A stretch of 64,000 nucleotides of DNA from an uncultured Arthrobacter sp. GTDB taxonomy: Bacteria; Actinomycetota; Actinomycetes; Actinomycetales; Micrococcaceae. Each line of letters opens with the position of its first letter. Position 1 is the stretch's first letter. The notes beneath the pieces are model-generated. The model did not search any database. It was not told the DNA's origin and saw only the letters and a program-made list of their open reading frames with translations. The stretch spans positions 22,157 to 86,156 of the forward strand of contig NZ_CADCTE010000144.1 in assembly GCF_902805515.1 (NCBI RefSeq). The letters are read 5' to 3'. The position numbers were made by a program, and so were the translations under genes. Of the stretch, positions 35,577 through 45,564 are shown piece after piece.

Positions 35577-36052
35577 GCGAACTGACCGTGACGCTGCTGC
35601 GCTACGGATTCCTGCTTCTTGTGTGGATTCTCGTGATCAGCACCGTCAGCGCCCTGCGCCGTGACCTGGTGGTGGGCCAGCGCAACAAGACCGGCACCCC
35701 CTCCCCGAGGCAGGCCCGGAAGCACCCGGAACTGGTGGAAGAGCCTGCGCCGTCCCGGCCCCAGGCCCGCCGGCTCGTGGTGACCGAAGGCCCCCTCGCG
35801 GGCACCACGCTGGACCTCGCCGCGAGCCCGATCCTGCTCGGCCGTGCGCAGGAGGCGACGCTGGTGCTCGAGGACGACTATGCCTCGGGCCGGCACGCGA
35901 GGCTGTTCCCGCAGGGGAGCCGGTGGTTCATCGAGGACCTTGGCTCGACGAACGGGACCTACCTTGCCGGGAACCAGCTGACCCGCGCCCTCCCCGTCGA
36001 CCCCGGCGTGCCCATCCGGATCGGTAAGACGGTTATCGAATTGAGGCCATAG
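35573..36052 (+). CDS. fhaB: FhaB (FipA-type) FHA domain protein
   Basis: A 159-residue protein with a single N-terminal membrane helix (6-28), a short basic linker containing KTGTPSPRQ (39-47), a possible kinase target, and a C-terminal FHA domain (about 68-157: GR 90-91, SGRHAR 105-110, STNGTY 125-130). In mycobacteria FhaB (FipA) links phosphorylation to the divisome. It overlaps fhaA by four bases and precedes pstP by two bases, so the three are surely co-translated. Confidence 0.93.
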   Translation: MSELTVTLLRYGFLLLVWILVISTVSALRRDLVVGQRNKTGTPSPRQARKHPELVEEPAPSRPQARRLVVTEGPLAGTTLDLAASPILLGRAQEATLVLEDDYASGRHARLFPQGSRWFIEDLGSTNGTYLAGNQLTRALPVDPGVPIRIGKTVIELRP

Positions 36053-36054
36053 CC

Positions 36055-37656
36055 ATGGCCTACTTCCTGCGGTTCGCCGCGCGCTCCGACGTGGGCATGG
36101 TCCGCGCCAAGAACGACGACTCCGCCTATGTGGGCCGCTACCTCGCCGTGGTCGCCGACGGGATGGGCGGCCACGCCGGAGGCAACATCGCCTCGGCCTC
36201 CACCGTCCTGGACCTGGTCCACCTTGACCGCAGCCATCAGCGCGGCGACGCCGGCACCGAACTGGCCGACGAGATCCAGACCGCCAACTCACTGCTTTCG
36301 GAACTTGTCAGCACGAACCCGCAGCTCGCCGGGATGGGCACCACGGTGACCGCCCTGCTGCTGAACGGGAACCGGCTCGAACTGGCCCATATCGGTGACT
36401 CCCGGGCTTACCGCCTGAAAAACGGCGTCTTTGAGCAGATCACCACCGATCACACGTTCGTGCAGCGCCTGATCGATGAAGGCCGGCTCCGCCCCGAGGA
36501 AGCCGATGTCCACCCCCATAAGAACGTCCTGATGCGGGTGCTGGGTGATGTCGATGCGAGCCCGGAGCTGGATCTGCAGACCCTCGAGGTCGAGCCGGGC
36601 GAGCGGTGGCTTCTCTGTTCGGATGGACTCACCGCGGTCCTGAACGACCGCATGGTTGAGCAGATCGTTCGGGAAACCCCGAACCTTGACGAGTGCGTCA
36701 ACGCGCTGGTGGAGCTCACCCTGGCCGGCGGGTCACCGGACAATGTCACGGTCGCCGTCGTCGAGGTCGCCCTGACCACCGGCGACGAGCCCGAACCGGA
36801 ACTGCGCCCCGTTCTCCCCTCGGCCCGTGAGGCGGCAGGGGAGCGCGAGGTCTCCGCGGGACCCGCAGGCGCCGCCGCCGATGCCGGAGGACCCGCCGAA
36901 CCGGCCGTACGCGCCGATCTGATCCGTGAGGACCTCCTCAGCCGGCCGCACCTGCTCGTGGGTGCCGCGGCGCTTGCCACCGAGACCGGCCAGATCCCGA
37001 TCGTCACCCAGCGCTCCACCGAGCGGCGGGCCGCCCTGATGCTCACCCACAAGGCCCAGGCACCCGAGGGTCCTCTCGATGAGGCGCCGGCGCGCCGGGT
37101 CCGTCGCTGGCTGGGCCCGGCCTTCGTCACGCTCGGAGTGCTGATCCTGCTCGCCGTGCTCGGATTCGGCTACACCTGGACCCAGACCCGGTTCTATGTT
37201 GCGGCGGCGGGGGACCGGGTGGCCGTCTACAACGGCGTCCCACAGACGCTGGGTCCCATCCAGCTCAGCCACGTCTATGAGCGGACCACCATTCCGGTGT
37301 CGAACCTTCCGGAGTTCCGGCGCTCCCAGCTTGAGGGCGGCCTGCCCGCCAGTGACCTCCGGGAAGCCGAACGCATCATCGAGGACCTGCGCGGTGAGCT
37401 GCGCGCCGTGGGCTGCGCGCCGGAGGGCGGCCCTTCGGCCACCAACGGCCCGAGTGCCGAACGGAGTCCCGGTTCGTGCGCGTCGGCATGCCCCTCGCCG
37501 ACGCCATCCCCCTCGGCATCACGTTCCGCATCCCCGTCGGCATCCCCCTCGGCATCCGCGGGCGCGACGGCGACGCCGCAGGCCCAGCCGTCGCCCTCGG
37601 GTGCTGCGGCGGACCCTGGTGCCGTCACCGCCGACTGTGGAGGCAACCTCGAATGA
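36055..37656 (+). CDS. pstP: PstP, PP2C-family Ser/Thr protein phosphatase
   Basis: A 533-residue membrane phosphatase that reverses PknA/PknB phosphorylation. The PP2C catalytic domain (about 3-240) has RAKNDDSAYV, the metal-binding VADGMGGHAGG (33-43), GDSRAYRLKNG, and C-S-D-G-L-T. A long juxtamembrane linker (about 242-350) leads to one membrane helix (about 353-372) and an extracellular segment. The C-terminus (about 470-525) is a low-complexity Ser/Pro/Ala repeat of the type S-P-S-A-S. It overlaps rodA by four bases. Confidence 0.94.
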   Translation: MAYFLRFAARSDVGMVRAKNDDSAYVGRYLAVVADGMGGHAGGNIASASTVLDLVHLDRSHQRGDAGTELADEIQTANSLLSELVSTNPQLAGMGTTVTALLLNGNRLELAHIGDSRAYRLKNGVFEQITTDHTFVQRLIDEGRLRPEEADVHPHKNVLMRVLGDVDASPELDLQTLEVEPGERWLLCSDGLTAVLNDRMVEQIVRETPNLDECVNALVELTLAGGSPDNVTVAVVEVALTTGDEPEPELRPVLPSAREAAGEREVSAGPAGAAADAGGPAEPAVRADLIREDLLSRPHLLVGAAALATETGQIPIVTQRSTERRAALMLTHKAQAPEGPLDEAPARRVRRWLGPAFVTLGVLILLAVLGFGYTWTQTRFYVAAAGDRVAVYNGVPQTLGPIQLSHVYERTTIPVSNLPEFRRSQLEGGLPASDLREAERIIEDLRGELRAVGCAPEGGPSATNGPSAERSPGSCASACPSPTPSPSASRSASPSASPSASAGATATPQAQPSPSGAAADPGAVTADCGGNLE

Positions 37657-39071
37657 GCGATGTATTGACCGTCCCCCGCTCGCGGCGCAACGTCGAGGCG
37701 GCCCTGCTGCTGCTTGCCTTCGCCGTGGCCGTGGGGGCCAACTTCGTGGCCGGGCTCGAACGCGAGGAGCCCTTCAACGACTACTTCTGGAGGCAGGCGG
37801 CCACCCTGGTGGGCATGGGGATCCTCATCCACCTCATCCTCCGCATCCGCGCGAAATATGCTGACCCGGTAATACTTCCGATCGTCATCGCCCTGAACGG
37901 GATCGGCCTTGCCATGATCCACCGGCTCGACCTGCCCCGGATGGAGAATCCGGACTTCGTTCCCGTGGCCCCGCAGCAGCTGACCTGGACGGCCGTGGCC
38001 ATCCTTGCCGCCTCGGTCCTGCTGATCTTCCTGCGGGACCACCGCATCCTCCGGCGGTTCACCTACATTTCGCTGATCGTCAGCGCCCTCCTGCTGCTGC
38101 TGCCACTGACCCCGCTGGGGCTCGAGATCAACGGCGCACGGATCTGGATCAACGTCGGCTTCGGCACCTTCCAGCCGGGCGAGGTCGCCAAGATCACCCT
38201 GGCCGTCTTCTTCGCCGGCTACCTCTCCACGAACCGGGATCTGATCCTGCTGGCCGGCAAGAAGCTCGGCCCCCTCCAGCTCCCACGGTTCAAGGACCTT
38301 GCCCCGATGATCGCCGCCTGGCTCGTGAGCATCGGCGTGCTGATCCTGCAGCGCGACCTCGGGTCCTCGATCCTCTTCTTCGGCCTCTTCATGGCCATGA
38401 TTTACGTGGCGACGAGCCGGGTGAGCTGGGTTCTGATCGGGCTCGCCATGATCGGCGTCGGCGCCTTCGTCGCCCTTCAGCTGTTCAGCCATGTCGCGCT
38501 CCGCTTCGACAGCTGGCTCAATGCCTTCGACCCCGAGGTATACAACCGTGCCCCGGGCGGAAGCCAGCAGGTGGTGCAGGGACTCTTCGGGCTGGCCAAC
38601 GGCGGGCTGGCCGGAACCGGCTTCGGCCAGGGCCGGCCCGACCTCGTGACATATGCCAACAGCGACATGATCATCGCCGCATTGGGCGAGGAGCTCGGCA
38701 TGATCGGCGTGTTCGCCATCATCCTGCTGTATATCCTCCTCGTCTCACGCGGATTCCGGGCGGCCCTCGGCACCAAGGACGGGTTCGGGAAGCTGCTGGC
38801 CTGCGGTCTTTCCTTCACCATCGCCCTCCAGTGTTTCGTGGTGATCGGCGGCATCACCCGGCTGATTCCCCTGACCGGGCTCACCACCCCGTTCATGTCC
38901 GCGGGCGGGTCCTCCCTGCTGGCGAACTGGATCATCGTCGCCCTGCTGCTGCTGATTTCGGAGACCGCCCGCCGACCGGTGCGGACGGCCGCACCCAGTG
39001 AATCGGCCGCAGTTCCGTCGGCTTCAGGCAGGGGGGCGCTTCCGCGGCGCCCCAAGGAGGGATCACGTTGA
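37653..39071 (+). CDS. rodA: RodA/FtsW-family SEDS glycosyltransferase
   Basis: A 472-residue SEDS protein that polymerises lipid II into glycan strands together with a class B PBP. About ten to twelve membrane helices are seen. Family landmarks are NGARIWINVGFGTFQPGEVAKI, QRDLGSSILFFGLFMAMIYVA, the NGGLAGTGFGQG loop, and the late LTGLTTPFMSAGGSSLLANW. ATG at 37653 overlaps the pstP stop. The next gene pbpA is its expected partner, and the TGA of rodA overlaps pbpA's TTG start, giving strict coupling. Confidence 0.95.
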   Translation: MSDVLTVPRSRRNVEAALLLLAFAVAVGANFVAGLEREEPFNDYFWRQAATLVGMGILIHLILRIRAKYADPVILPIVIALNGIGLAMIHRLDLPRMENPDFVPVAPQQLTWTAVAILAASVLLIFLRDHRILRRFTYISLIVSALLLLLPLTPLGLEINGARIWINVGFGTFQPGEVAKITLAVFFAGYLSTNRDLILLAGKKLGPLQLPRFKDLAPMIAAWLVSIGVLILQRDLGSSILFFGLFMAMIYVATSRVSWVLIGLAMIGVGAFVALQLFSHVALRFDSWLNAFDPEVYNRAPGGSQQVVQGLFGLANGGLAGTGFGQGRPDLVTYANSDMIIAALGEELGMIGVFAIILLYILLVSRGFRAALGTKDGFGKLLACGLSFTIALQCFVVIGGITRLIPLTGLTTPFMSAGGSSLLANWIIVALLLLISETARRPVRTAAPSESAAVPSASGRGALPRRPKEGSR

Positions 39072-40510
39072 ACCAGGCAATCCGCAGCGCATGGGTGGTG
39101 GCGATCGGGATGTTCGCCCTCATCCTCGGATCGCTGACCTACGTCCAGTTCTTCGAGGCCGAGGAACTCAATACCAACGACTGGAACAACCGGCAGCTTT
39201 ACCAGGACTTCGGCCGGCCACGCGGGGCGATCCTGGTGGACGGCAAGGCAGTGGCGGAGTCGGTGCCCTCCAACGATCAGTTCAACTACCAGCGGGTATA
39301 TAAGGAGCCGAACCTCTATGCCCACCTGACGGGGTTCTACTCCCTCGTCAACGGGTCCACGCAGCTCGAGCAGGCCTCGGCCGGCCTGCTCTCGGGCACC
39401 AGCGACGAGCTGTTCTACGACCGGATCGTCGGACTCCTCTCCGGTGCCAGCAGCCAGGGCGCCTCGGTGGAGCTCACCATCGATCCCCAGATCCAGCAGC
39501 TCGCGTGGGACCTGATCCCGGAGGGCCAGCGCGGCTCCATCGTGGTCACGGAGCCCTCGACCGGGAACATCCTCGCCATGGTTTCCAAGCCCTCCTACGA
39601 TCCGAACCTGATCGCCGTCCACGACTCCGAGATCGCCGCCCGGAATGTCGAACAGCTCTCGGCGGTCCCCGGTCTGTCGATCTACCGCAACCCGGCCACC
39701 GAGTCCCTGGTGGCCCCGGGGTCGGTCTTCAAGCTGGTGGACGCCGCCGCGGCGCTCGAATCCGGCGACTACGACGCCGAGTCCCAGATTCCCAACCCGC
39801 CCGTGCTTCCCCTTCCCGGAACCACCATCGGCCTGCCCAACTACGTCAATGGAACCTGCGCCACGCGCACGGAGGCGGACCTGGAATTCGCCCTCGAGCA
39901 GTCATGCAACACGCCGTTCGCCCAGATCGCCTGGGACCTCGGCGAGGATGCCATCCAGGAACAGGCCCGGCTGTTCGGCTTTGGGGAGAGGCACCAGATC
40001 CCCGTGGCCGTCGAGGCCAGCCAGTTCCCGAGCGACCTCAGCCAGCCTGAACTCGCCCAGTCGGCCATCGGCCAGTTCGACGTGAAGGTGACTCCGCTCC
40101 AGATCGCCATGGTCGCCTCGGCGATCGCCAACGACGGCGTCCTGATGAAGCCGAACCTCATCAAGGCCGTGCGGGCCGCGGACCTCGAGCTGATCAATTC
40201 ACCCTCACCGGAGGTCCTCCACGAATCGGTCAGCGCCGGTACAGCGGACCAGCTGACCGAGTGGATGGTGAACGTCGTGGACAACGGAACCGGGCGGGGT
40301 GCCCAGATTCCGGGTGTCGAGGTGGCGGGCAAGACCGGCACCGCTGAGGTCGAAGGGCGCGGGGACAACGCCTGGTTCACCGGCTTCGCCCCGGCGGACG
40401 ACCCGCAGGTCGCCGTCACGATTGTCATGGAGGATGTCGACCTGGCCACGGGATCGCAGCTCACAAGTCCAAATGCCAAGCAGATCATTGAGGCGGTGTT
40501 GAACCAGTGA
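39068..40510 (+). CDS. pbpA: PbpA, class B penicillin-binding protein (transpeptidase)
   Basis: A 480-residue class B PBP that cross-links peptidoglycan with RodA. It has an N-terminal membrane helix (8-26), a dimerisation region, and a transpeptidase domain with the three active-site motifs: S-V-F-K at 219-222, S-C-N at 279-281 and KTG at 422-424. It starts with TTG at 39068, supported by AAGGAGG ten bases upstream and by family similarity from the first residues ([10 protein letters not shown]). It overlaps rodA and pknA at both ends. Confidence 0.95.
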   Translation: MNQAIRSAWVVAIGMFALILGSLTYVQFFEAEELNTNDWNNRQLYQDFGRPRGAILVDGKAVAESVPSNDQFNYQRVYKEPNLYAHLTGFYSLVNGSTQLEQASAGLLSGTSDELFYDRIVGLLSGASSQGASVELTIDPQIQQLAWDLIPEGQRGSIVVTEPSTGNILAMVSKPSYDPNLIAVHDSEIAARNVEQLSAVPGLSIYRNPATESLVAPGSVFKLVDAAAALESGDYDAESQIPNPPVLPLPGTTIGLPNYVNGTCATRTEADLEFALEQSCNTPFAQIAWDLGEDAIQEQARLFGFGERHQIPVAVEASQFPSDLSQPELAQSAIGQFDVKVTPLQIAMVASAIANDGVLMKPNLIKAVRAADLELINSPSPEVLHESVSAGTADQLTEWMVNVVDNGTGRGAQIPGVEVAGKTGTAEVEGRGDNAWFTGFAPADDPQVAVTIVMEDVDLATGSQLTSPNAKQIIEAVLNQ

Positions 40511-42288
40511 GGCCTACGTCGGGTATCACCCTGGGCGGCAGATTCCAGCTGACCGAACGCATCGCCATCGGCGGCATGGGCGAGGTGTGGAAGGCCCGCG
40601 ACAAGGTGCTGGGCCGGGTCGTGGCGATTAAGATCCTGAAAGAGGAATATTCGGGGGATCCCGCGTTCCTGAACCGTTTTCGGGCCGAGGCCCGCCATAC
40701 GGCCCTGCTGAACCACGAGGGCATCGCCAATGTCTTCGACTACGGCGAGGAGGGAGGCTCGGCCTACCTCGTCATGGAGCTGGTGCCCGGCCAGCCCCTC
40801 TCGGCGGTGATCGAGCGCGAAGGCGTGCTCTCCCCGGACCGCGCCCTCTCGATCATTGGCCAGACCGCCACCGCCCTCGCTGTCGCCCACCGGCAGGGAC
40901 TCGTGCACCGCGACGTGAAGCCGGGAAACATCCTCGTCCTCCCCGACGGGCGCGTGAAGATCACGGACTTCGGCATTGCCCGGCTTGCCGACCAGGTGCC
41001 GCTGACCGCGACGGGCCAGGTGATGGGCACCGCCCAGTACCTCGCGCCGGAGCAGGCCACCGGGCAGCAGGCCACCGGCTCGAGCGACATCTATGCCCTG
41101 GGCGTTATCGGATATGAGCTCCTGGCCGGCCGGCGCCCCTTCTCCGGAGAGTCGCAGATCGCCATTGCCCTGGCCCAGGTCAACGACGCCCCTCCGCCGC
41201 TTCCGGAGCACATCCCGCACCCGGTGCGGGCACTGATCGCCTCGATGCTCGCGAAGGACCCCTCCGACCGGCCGGCGGATGCCGAATCCCTGTCCCGGGC
41301 GGTTGACGCCATCCGGGCCGGTTCGATCCGCGCCGCCGAGGCCGCAGTCCCCGGCATGCTCCTGTTCGGGGGAGACGCCGAGGCAACCGCCGCCGTGCCC
41401 CGCCAGGACACCGCCGCCACACGCGCGGTGCCCGCTCCGTCGACCTCGGCGATGCCGACGGTCGCCGCCCCGGCCGCGGTTCCAGCCGCCGCAGGGACCG
41501 GCGGTCTTGCCGCTTCCCGGGACTGGACCGAGGAGGAGGTGGAACCGGAGGGCCCGCAGGAGCGCGAGGAGCGCCGCCGCAACCCCTGGCTGCTTCCCGT
41601 CATCATCCTTGTGCTCATCGCCCTCCTGGCGCTGGCGTCGATGCTCATCTGGCCGCTCCTGGCGGGCGAACGCGGCGACCCCGCGCCCGCGACGACGAGC
41701 GCCGCCCCCCGTTCGACCCCGCCGAGTCCGCGCCCCACCCCCACGACGAATGCGCCGACGCCCGAGCAGACGACGCCGGAGCCCGAGCAGACGACGCCGG
41801 AGCCCGCGGCGATCGTCATCGATCCCAATGCATACCTGGGACGGAATGTTGACGAGGTCACGGCGGAGCTGACCGCCCTGGGCCTGTCGGTGAACCGCAG
41901 CGGCGAGCCATCGCCCGAACCGGCCGGCGCGGTGATCGATATCAACCCGGTGGGCACCGTCAGCCCCGGACAGACCATCCAGCTGACCTTCTCCGAGGGC
42001 CCCCGCCAGGTCGCCGTCCCCGGCGGTCTCGCCGGCCAGGACGAGGGAACGGTCCGCCAGCGCCTCGTCGAAGCGGGCCTGACCCCGGTCAACGCCGGCT
42101 CCGAGGTGTCCGACCAGCCGGCGGGCTCGGTCCTCCGCGTCGATCCGGCCGAAGGCACGAACCTCAATGAGGGTTCCGAGGTCCGGTACATCGTCTCCTC
42201 GGGCCCCCCTCCCACGACGCCGCCGCCGGCCGAGGTCGACGAGGAATCGTCCTCGCCCACGCCCGACGCGACGAGCCCGGGATCGTGA
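40507..42288 (+). CDS. pknA: PknA-position Ser/Thr protein kinase with PASTA domains
   Basis: A 593-residue transmembrane kinase. The kinase domain (about 10-275) has the glycine loop [14 protein letters not shown], Lys42, and HRDVKPGN (134-141) followed by D-F-G-I-A-R. A linker (about 275-357) precedes one membrane helix (about 360-380). Outside, a Pro/Thr/Glu linker leads to two PASTA domains (about 439-499 and 500-567) and a Ser/Pro tail. PASTA domains bind peptidoglycan fragments. M. tuberculosis PknA has none, so this kinase is more PknB-like. GTG at 40507 overlaps the pbpA stop. Confidence 0.93.
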   Translation: MRPTSGITLGGRFQLTERIAIGGMGEVWKARDKVLGRVVAIKILKEEYSGDPAFLNRFRAEARHTALLNHEGIANVFDYGEEGGSAYLVMELVPGQPLSAVIEREGVLSPDRALSIIGQTATALAVAHRQGLVHRDVKPGNILVLPDGRVKITDFGIARLADQVPLTATGQVMGTAQYLAPEQATGQQATGSSDIYALGVIGYELLAGRRPFSGESQIAIALAQVNDAPPPLPEHIPHPVRALIASMLAKDPSDRPADAESLSRAVDAIRAGSIRAAEAAVPGMLLFGGDAEATAAVPRQDTAATRAVPAPSTSAMPTVAAPAAVPAAAGTGGLAASRDWTEEEVEPEGPQEREERRRNPWLLPVIILVLIALLALASMLIWPLLAGERGDPAPATTSAAPRSTPPSPRPTPTTNAPTPEQTTPEPEQTTPEPAAIVIDPNAYLGRNVDEVTAELTALGLSVNRSGEPSPEPAGAVIDINPVGTVSPGQTIQLTFSEGPRQVAVPGGLAGQDEGTVRQRLVEAGLTPVNAGSEVSDQPAGSVLRVDPAEGTNLNEGSEVRYIVSSGPPPTTPPPAEVDEESSSPTPDATSPGS

Positions 42289-42310
42289 GGCCGCCGTGGA
42301 GGGAATTCCG

Positions 42311-44248
42311 ATGACCGCCGAGCGTGTCCTCAACGGCCGGTACGAGGTCCTTCACCTGATCGGGCGGGGCGGCATGGCCGACGTCCACCTCGGCCGGGAC
42401 ATCCGGCTGGGGCGCTCGGTCGCGATCAAGGTCCTGCGCAAGGACCTCGCCCGCGACCCGCTGTTCCAGTCACGGTTCCGCCGGGAAGCGCAGGCGGTGG
42501 CGGGACTGAACAACCCCAATATCGTCGCCGTCTACGACACGGGCGAGGAGGAGATCCCCGACCGGCCCGACCACGAGGTGCGGGTTCCGTTCATCGTGAT
42601 GGAGTACGTGGAGGGCCGCACCCTGCGGGACCTGGTGAGGTCCGGGGAACTGAACGAACAGGATGCCGTGCGGTATCTGGCCGGCGTGCTGTCCGCGCTT
42701 GAGTACAGCCACCGCGCCGGGATTGTCCACCGGGACATCAAGCCCGCCAATGTGATGGTGACCCCCGAAGGCCGCGTGAAGGTCATGGACTTCGGCATCG
42801 CGCGGGCGATGGCCGACTCGGCCGCAACCATGACGCAGACCCAGGCGGTGGTGGGCACGGCCCAGTACCTTTCGCCGGAGCAGGCCCGGGGCGAGACCGT
42901 CGATGCCCGCAGCGATCTGTACTCGGCCGGGTGCCTGCTGTACGAGCTGGTGGCCGGGAGGCCCCCCTTCGTGGGAGACAGCCCGGTATCGGTGGCCTAC
43001 CAGCACGTGCGGGAGGAACCGAAACCGGCCAGCAGCTTCAATCCGCAGGTCAGTCCGGCCCTCGACTCGGTGCTGGCCAAGGCCCTGGCGAAGGACCGGG
43101 AGGATCGATTCCAGGACGCGGTCTCCTTCGCGGCGGCCCTTGAGGATGCGCGCCGCGGCAAGGTCTTCAGCGACACGGGCTCGCTGCCCACCCAGGCCCT
43201 GGCGACCGTAGAGCCTGCGACCCGGATGGTTCCGGCGGCGGCACTGCCTTTGCCGGCAGAGGAGGACGGATCCCCCGCCACCCGCACCTTGGAGAAGGTG
43301 CCCTCCTCCGGTGCCTCACCGCTCGCCTCCCTCTCCCAGCGGGAGGAGGACCTGCTCCCGGCCCCCGGGGAGGACCACGACGACGGCGCGCACCGGAACT
43401 CCCACCGCCGGGCCTGGATTGTGGTGTGGGTCCTTGCCGCTCTACTTGTGGTTCTCGCGGCCGGCTATGCCCTCCTGTACACCGTTGGCAGGTCGGAGCC
43501 GGAGGCACCACCGAGGATCGAGGTTCCTGCCGTGGCCAGCATGACCGAGGCCGACGGGGTCGCGACCCTCTATGAAGCCGACCTCATCCCGATCGTCGAA
43601 GAGCGCTTCCATGCCACAACGGAGGCGGGGCTGATCATTGACTCCGACCCCGCCGCCGGTGCGCAGGTGGAAGCCAAGTCCCGGGTGACCATCTCGATTT
43701 CCAAGGGTCCGGCCAATATCGCCGTACCCGAGGGCCTCGCCAGCCTGACCGAGTCCTCGGCCCGGGAGGCTCTCGAGGCCGTCGGCCTCAAGGGCGGGGA
43801 GATCTCCGAGACGCCGAGCCCCGACGTGCCGCAGGGCCGCGTGGTCTCCACGGATCCGAAGTCCGGGCAGTCCGTCCCGGCCGGCAGCGCAGTAAACCTC
43901 GTGCTCTCCAACGGCAGGGTGAGCGTTCCACAGCTCATCGGGCTGCCCCAGGCGGAGGCGGCGGCCGCGTTGGCCGGTCCCGCGGTGAAGCTGCCCTTCC
44001 GGGTGGAGTTCGCCGAGGACAAGGATGCGGCGCCCGGCACCGTCCTGGAGCAGAGTGCTCCGGCGGCCTCCGAGGTAAACCAGGGGACCGAAATCGTCCT
44101 CACCGTTTCGCGCGCGCCGGTGCCGGTCGAGGAACCGACACCTGAGCCCTCCGCCCCCGAGACCGAGACCGAAACAGAGACAGAGACAGAGACCAGCCCT
44201 CCGGGTTCGGGAAAACCAAGCGATAAGCCAAAGCCGAACGACCCCTGA
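42311..44248 (+). CDS. pknB: PknB, PASTA-domain Ser/Thr protein kinase
   Basis: A 645-residue sensor kinase. The kinase domain (about 8-280) has LIGRGGMADVHLGRD, Lys40, HRDIKPANV, and V-G-T-A-Q-Y-L-S-P-E-Q in the activation segment. A juxtamembrane linker precedes a membrane helix (about 370-392). Three PASTA domains follow outside (about 404-467, 468-535 and 536-604). The end is a Glu-Thr repeat (ETETETETETET) and Pro-rich tail, encoded by a six-base DNA repeat near 44158-44193. ATG at 42311 follows GGAGGGAATTCCG. It regulates growth and division through PstP-reversible phosphorylation. Confidence 0.95.
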   Translation: MTAERVLNGRYEVLHLIGRGGMADVHLGRDIRLGRSVAIKVLRKDLARDPLFQSRFRREAQAVAGLNNPNIVAVYDTGEEEIPDRPDHEVRVPFIVMEYVEGRTLRDLVRSGELNEQDAVRYLAGVLSALEYSHRAGIVHRDIKPANVMVTPEGRVKVMDFGIARAMADSAATMTQTQAVVGTAQYLSPEQARGETVDARSDLYSAGCLLYELVAGRPPFVGDSPVSVAYQHVREEPKPASSFNPQVSPALDSVLAKALAKDREDRFQDAVSFAAALEDARRGKVFSDTGSLPTQALATVEPATRMVPAAALPLPAEEDGSPATRTLEKVPSSGASPLASLSQREEDLLPAPGEDHDDGAHRNSHRRAWIVVWVLAALLVVLAAGYALLYTVGRSEPEAPPRIEVPAVASMTEADGVATLYEADLIPIVEERFHATTEAGLIIDSDPAAGAQVEAKSRVTISISKGPANIAVPEGLASLTESSAREALEAVGLKGGEISETPSPDVPQGRVVSTDPKSGQSVPAGSAVNLVLSNGRVSVPQLIGLPQAEAAAALAGPAVKLPFRVEFAEDKDAAPGTVLEQSAPAASEVNQGTEIVLTVSRAPVPVEEPTPEPSAPETETETETETETSPPGSGKPSDKPKPNDP

Positions 44249-44338
44249 CCGCTGCACCGTGACCGCTCAGTACCGACCCCCAAACCCGGCGGGAAGAGTT
44301 CACGCGCCCCGGGGCGCCGGGCCACGGACAGCGGCCCG

Positions 44339-44390
44339 GTGAGTGAGGTCAGTGAGTGAGGTCGGTGATCGAAGTTCCTGATCGAAGTCA
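44339..44390. repeat. Four 13-base tandem repeats across the amidotransferase stop codon
   Basis: Units at 44339-44351, 44352-44364, 44365-44377 and 44378-44390. The first two are nearly identical (GTGAGTGAGGTCR), the last two resemble each other (STGATCGAAGTYM). The final TCA (44388-44390) is the stop codon of the minus-strand amidotransferase gene. Confidence 0.82.
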
Positions 44391-45032
44391 GCGGGAGATC
44401 AGTGGACTCAGCGTGGCGGCCTTCGCCGCCGCGCCCTCGAGCCCCAGGGACTCAAGCCAGGTGCCGAGCATCTGGTAGCCGCCCTCAGTGAGGACGGATT
44501 CCGGGTGGAACTGCACCCCGCACAGCGGTGCGGTTCGATGCTCGAGGCCCATAATGATTCCGCTGGCAGTGCGGGCCGTCACCTCGAGTTCGGCCGGAAG
44601 GTCGTCGCTGACGGCCGCCAGCGAGTGATAGCGGGTGGCGGTCAGGGGCGACGGGAGGCCCGCGAAGACGCTCTGGGAGGCGTGCTCGACGAGCGAGGTC
44701 TTCCCGTGCATCAGTTCCGGGGCGTGAGTCACCGTGCCCCCGTAGGCCTCGGCGAGGGCCTGATGGCCCAGGCAGACCCCGAGCATCGGCTTCGCATGGT
44801 CGCCGCACCAGCGGATGAGGTCGACGATGACGCCGGCATCGGCGGGCGTGCCGGGGCCGGGGGACACCAGGACGCCGTCGCGGCTCTCGGCCAGGGCGGC
44901 GGCTTCGGCGAGGGTGACGTCGTCGTTCCTTACGACGGTGGTCTCCGCCCCGAGTTCCTGAAGGTACCCCACGAGGGTGTAGACGAAGCTGTCGTAGTTG
45001 TCGACGACGAGAATCCGGACTGAATCAGCCAT
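44388..45032 (-). CDS. Aminodeoxychorismate/anthranilate synthase component II
   Basis: A 214-residue class I glutamine amidotransferase subunit (PabA/TrpG type) supplying ammonia for 4-amino-4-deoxychorismate or anthranilate. Landmarks are DNYDSFVYTL (11-20), SPGPGTP (57-63), nucleophile Cys87 in GVCLGHQALAE, and the His/Glu pair in VQFHPESVLTEGG near 180. The same gene (trpG/Rv0013) sits beside pknB in M. tuberculosis. Sequence alone does not separate the folate from the tryptophan pathway. ATG at 45032. It converges with pknB. Confidence 0.92.
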   Translation of the reverse strand: MADSVRILVVDNYDSFVYTLVGYLQELGAETTVVRNDDVTLAEAAALAESRDGVLVSPGPGTPADAGVIVDLIRWCGDHAKPMLGVCLGHQALAEAYGGTVTHAPELMHGKTSLVEHASQSVFAGLPSPLTATRYHSLAAVSDDLPAELEVTARTASGIIMGLEHRTAPLCGVQFHPESVLTEGGYQMLGTWLESLGLEGAAAKAATLSPLISR

Positions 45033-45303
45033 TTCACAAATGCCAATCGTTGCTGGGTGATAGATCCAATTGTGTCACCGTCGGGGCCCGGCAACAGCAT
45101 CGGGGCCGCGGAACGGGACGCTGGATGTATCTTCCGGCGCCGGCCCTGCAGTCCCCGCCCCCGCCGCTGGTTTCTTGGTTAGAATCGACAGCAGGAACCG
45201 TGCCCGCGCCGGAGTCCGCTCGAGCCGGCGCGGAAAATCGTCGGGCGGCCCTGCCGCGCCACTGAAGGCCGGCCGTTCCCGCCCGGCCCGTCAAGGAGGA
45301 TAA

Positions 45304-45549
45304 GTGCCCGAGTCAAAGCCCCGCAGGAAGACCGCACCGGTCAGGACTGCTGTCGCAGCGGAGCCCAAGCCCAACCCGGTCTGGTACAAGCCGGTCATGT
45401 TCGGGCTGATGATCCTCGGCCTGCTGTGGATCATCGTCTACTACATCTCCGAAGGCACCCTGCCCGTGCAGTCCTGGAACGGATTGAACATTGTCGCCGG
45501 CTTCGGCATTGCGATTATCGGGTTCCTCATGACCACGCGCTGGCGCTGA
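45304..45549 (+). CDS. crgA: CrgA, cell-division protein
   Basis: An 81-residue protein with a basic N-terminus (PESKPRRKT), two membrane helices (about 31-48 and 60-77) and the family's conserved NPVWYKPVMFGLM and W-x-G-x-N between helices. CrgA bridges FtsZ-ring proteins and PBPs in Actinobacteria. GTG at 45304 follows AAGGAGGATAA. It is transcribed away from the amidotransferase gene, across a 271-base gap in which I saw no other gene. The DUF881 gene found here in mycobacteria (Rv0012) is absent. Confidence 0.93.
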   Translation: MPESKPRRKTAPVRTAVAAEPKPNPVWYKPVMFGLMILGLLWIIVYYISEGTLPVQSWNGLNIVAGFGIAIIGFLMTTRWR

Positions 45550-45564
45550 CGGAGCCGATGTCCA

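Noticed and set aside
37460..37640. Frameshift at the pstP end because of a Ser/Pro/Ala repeat
   Set aside because: The main frame runs cleanly through the repeat and its stop overlaps the rodA start as expected for the operon.
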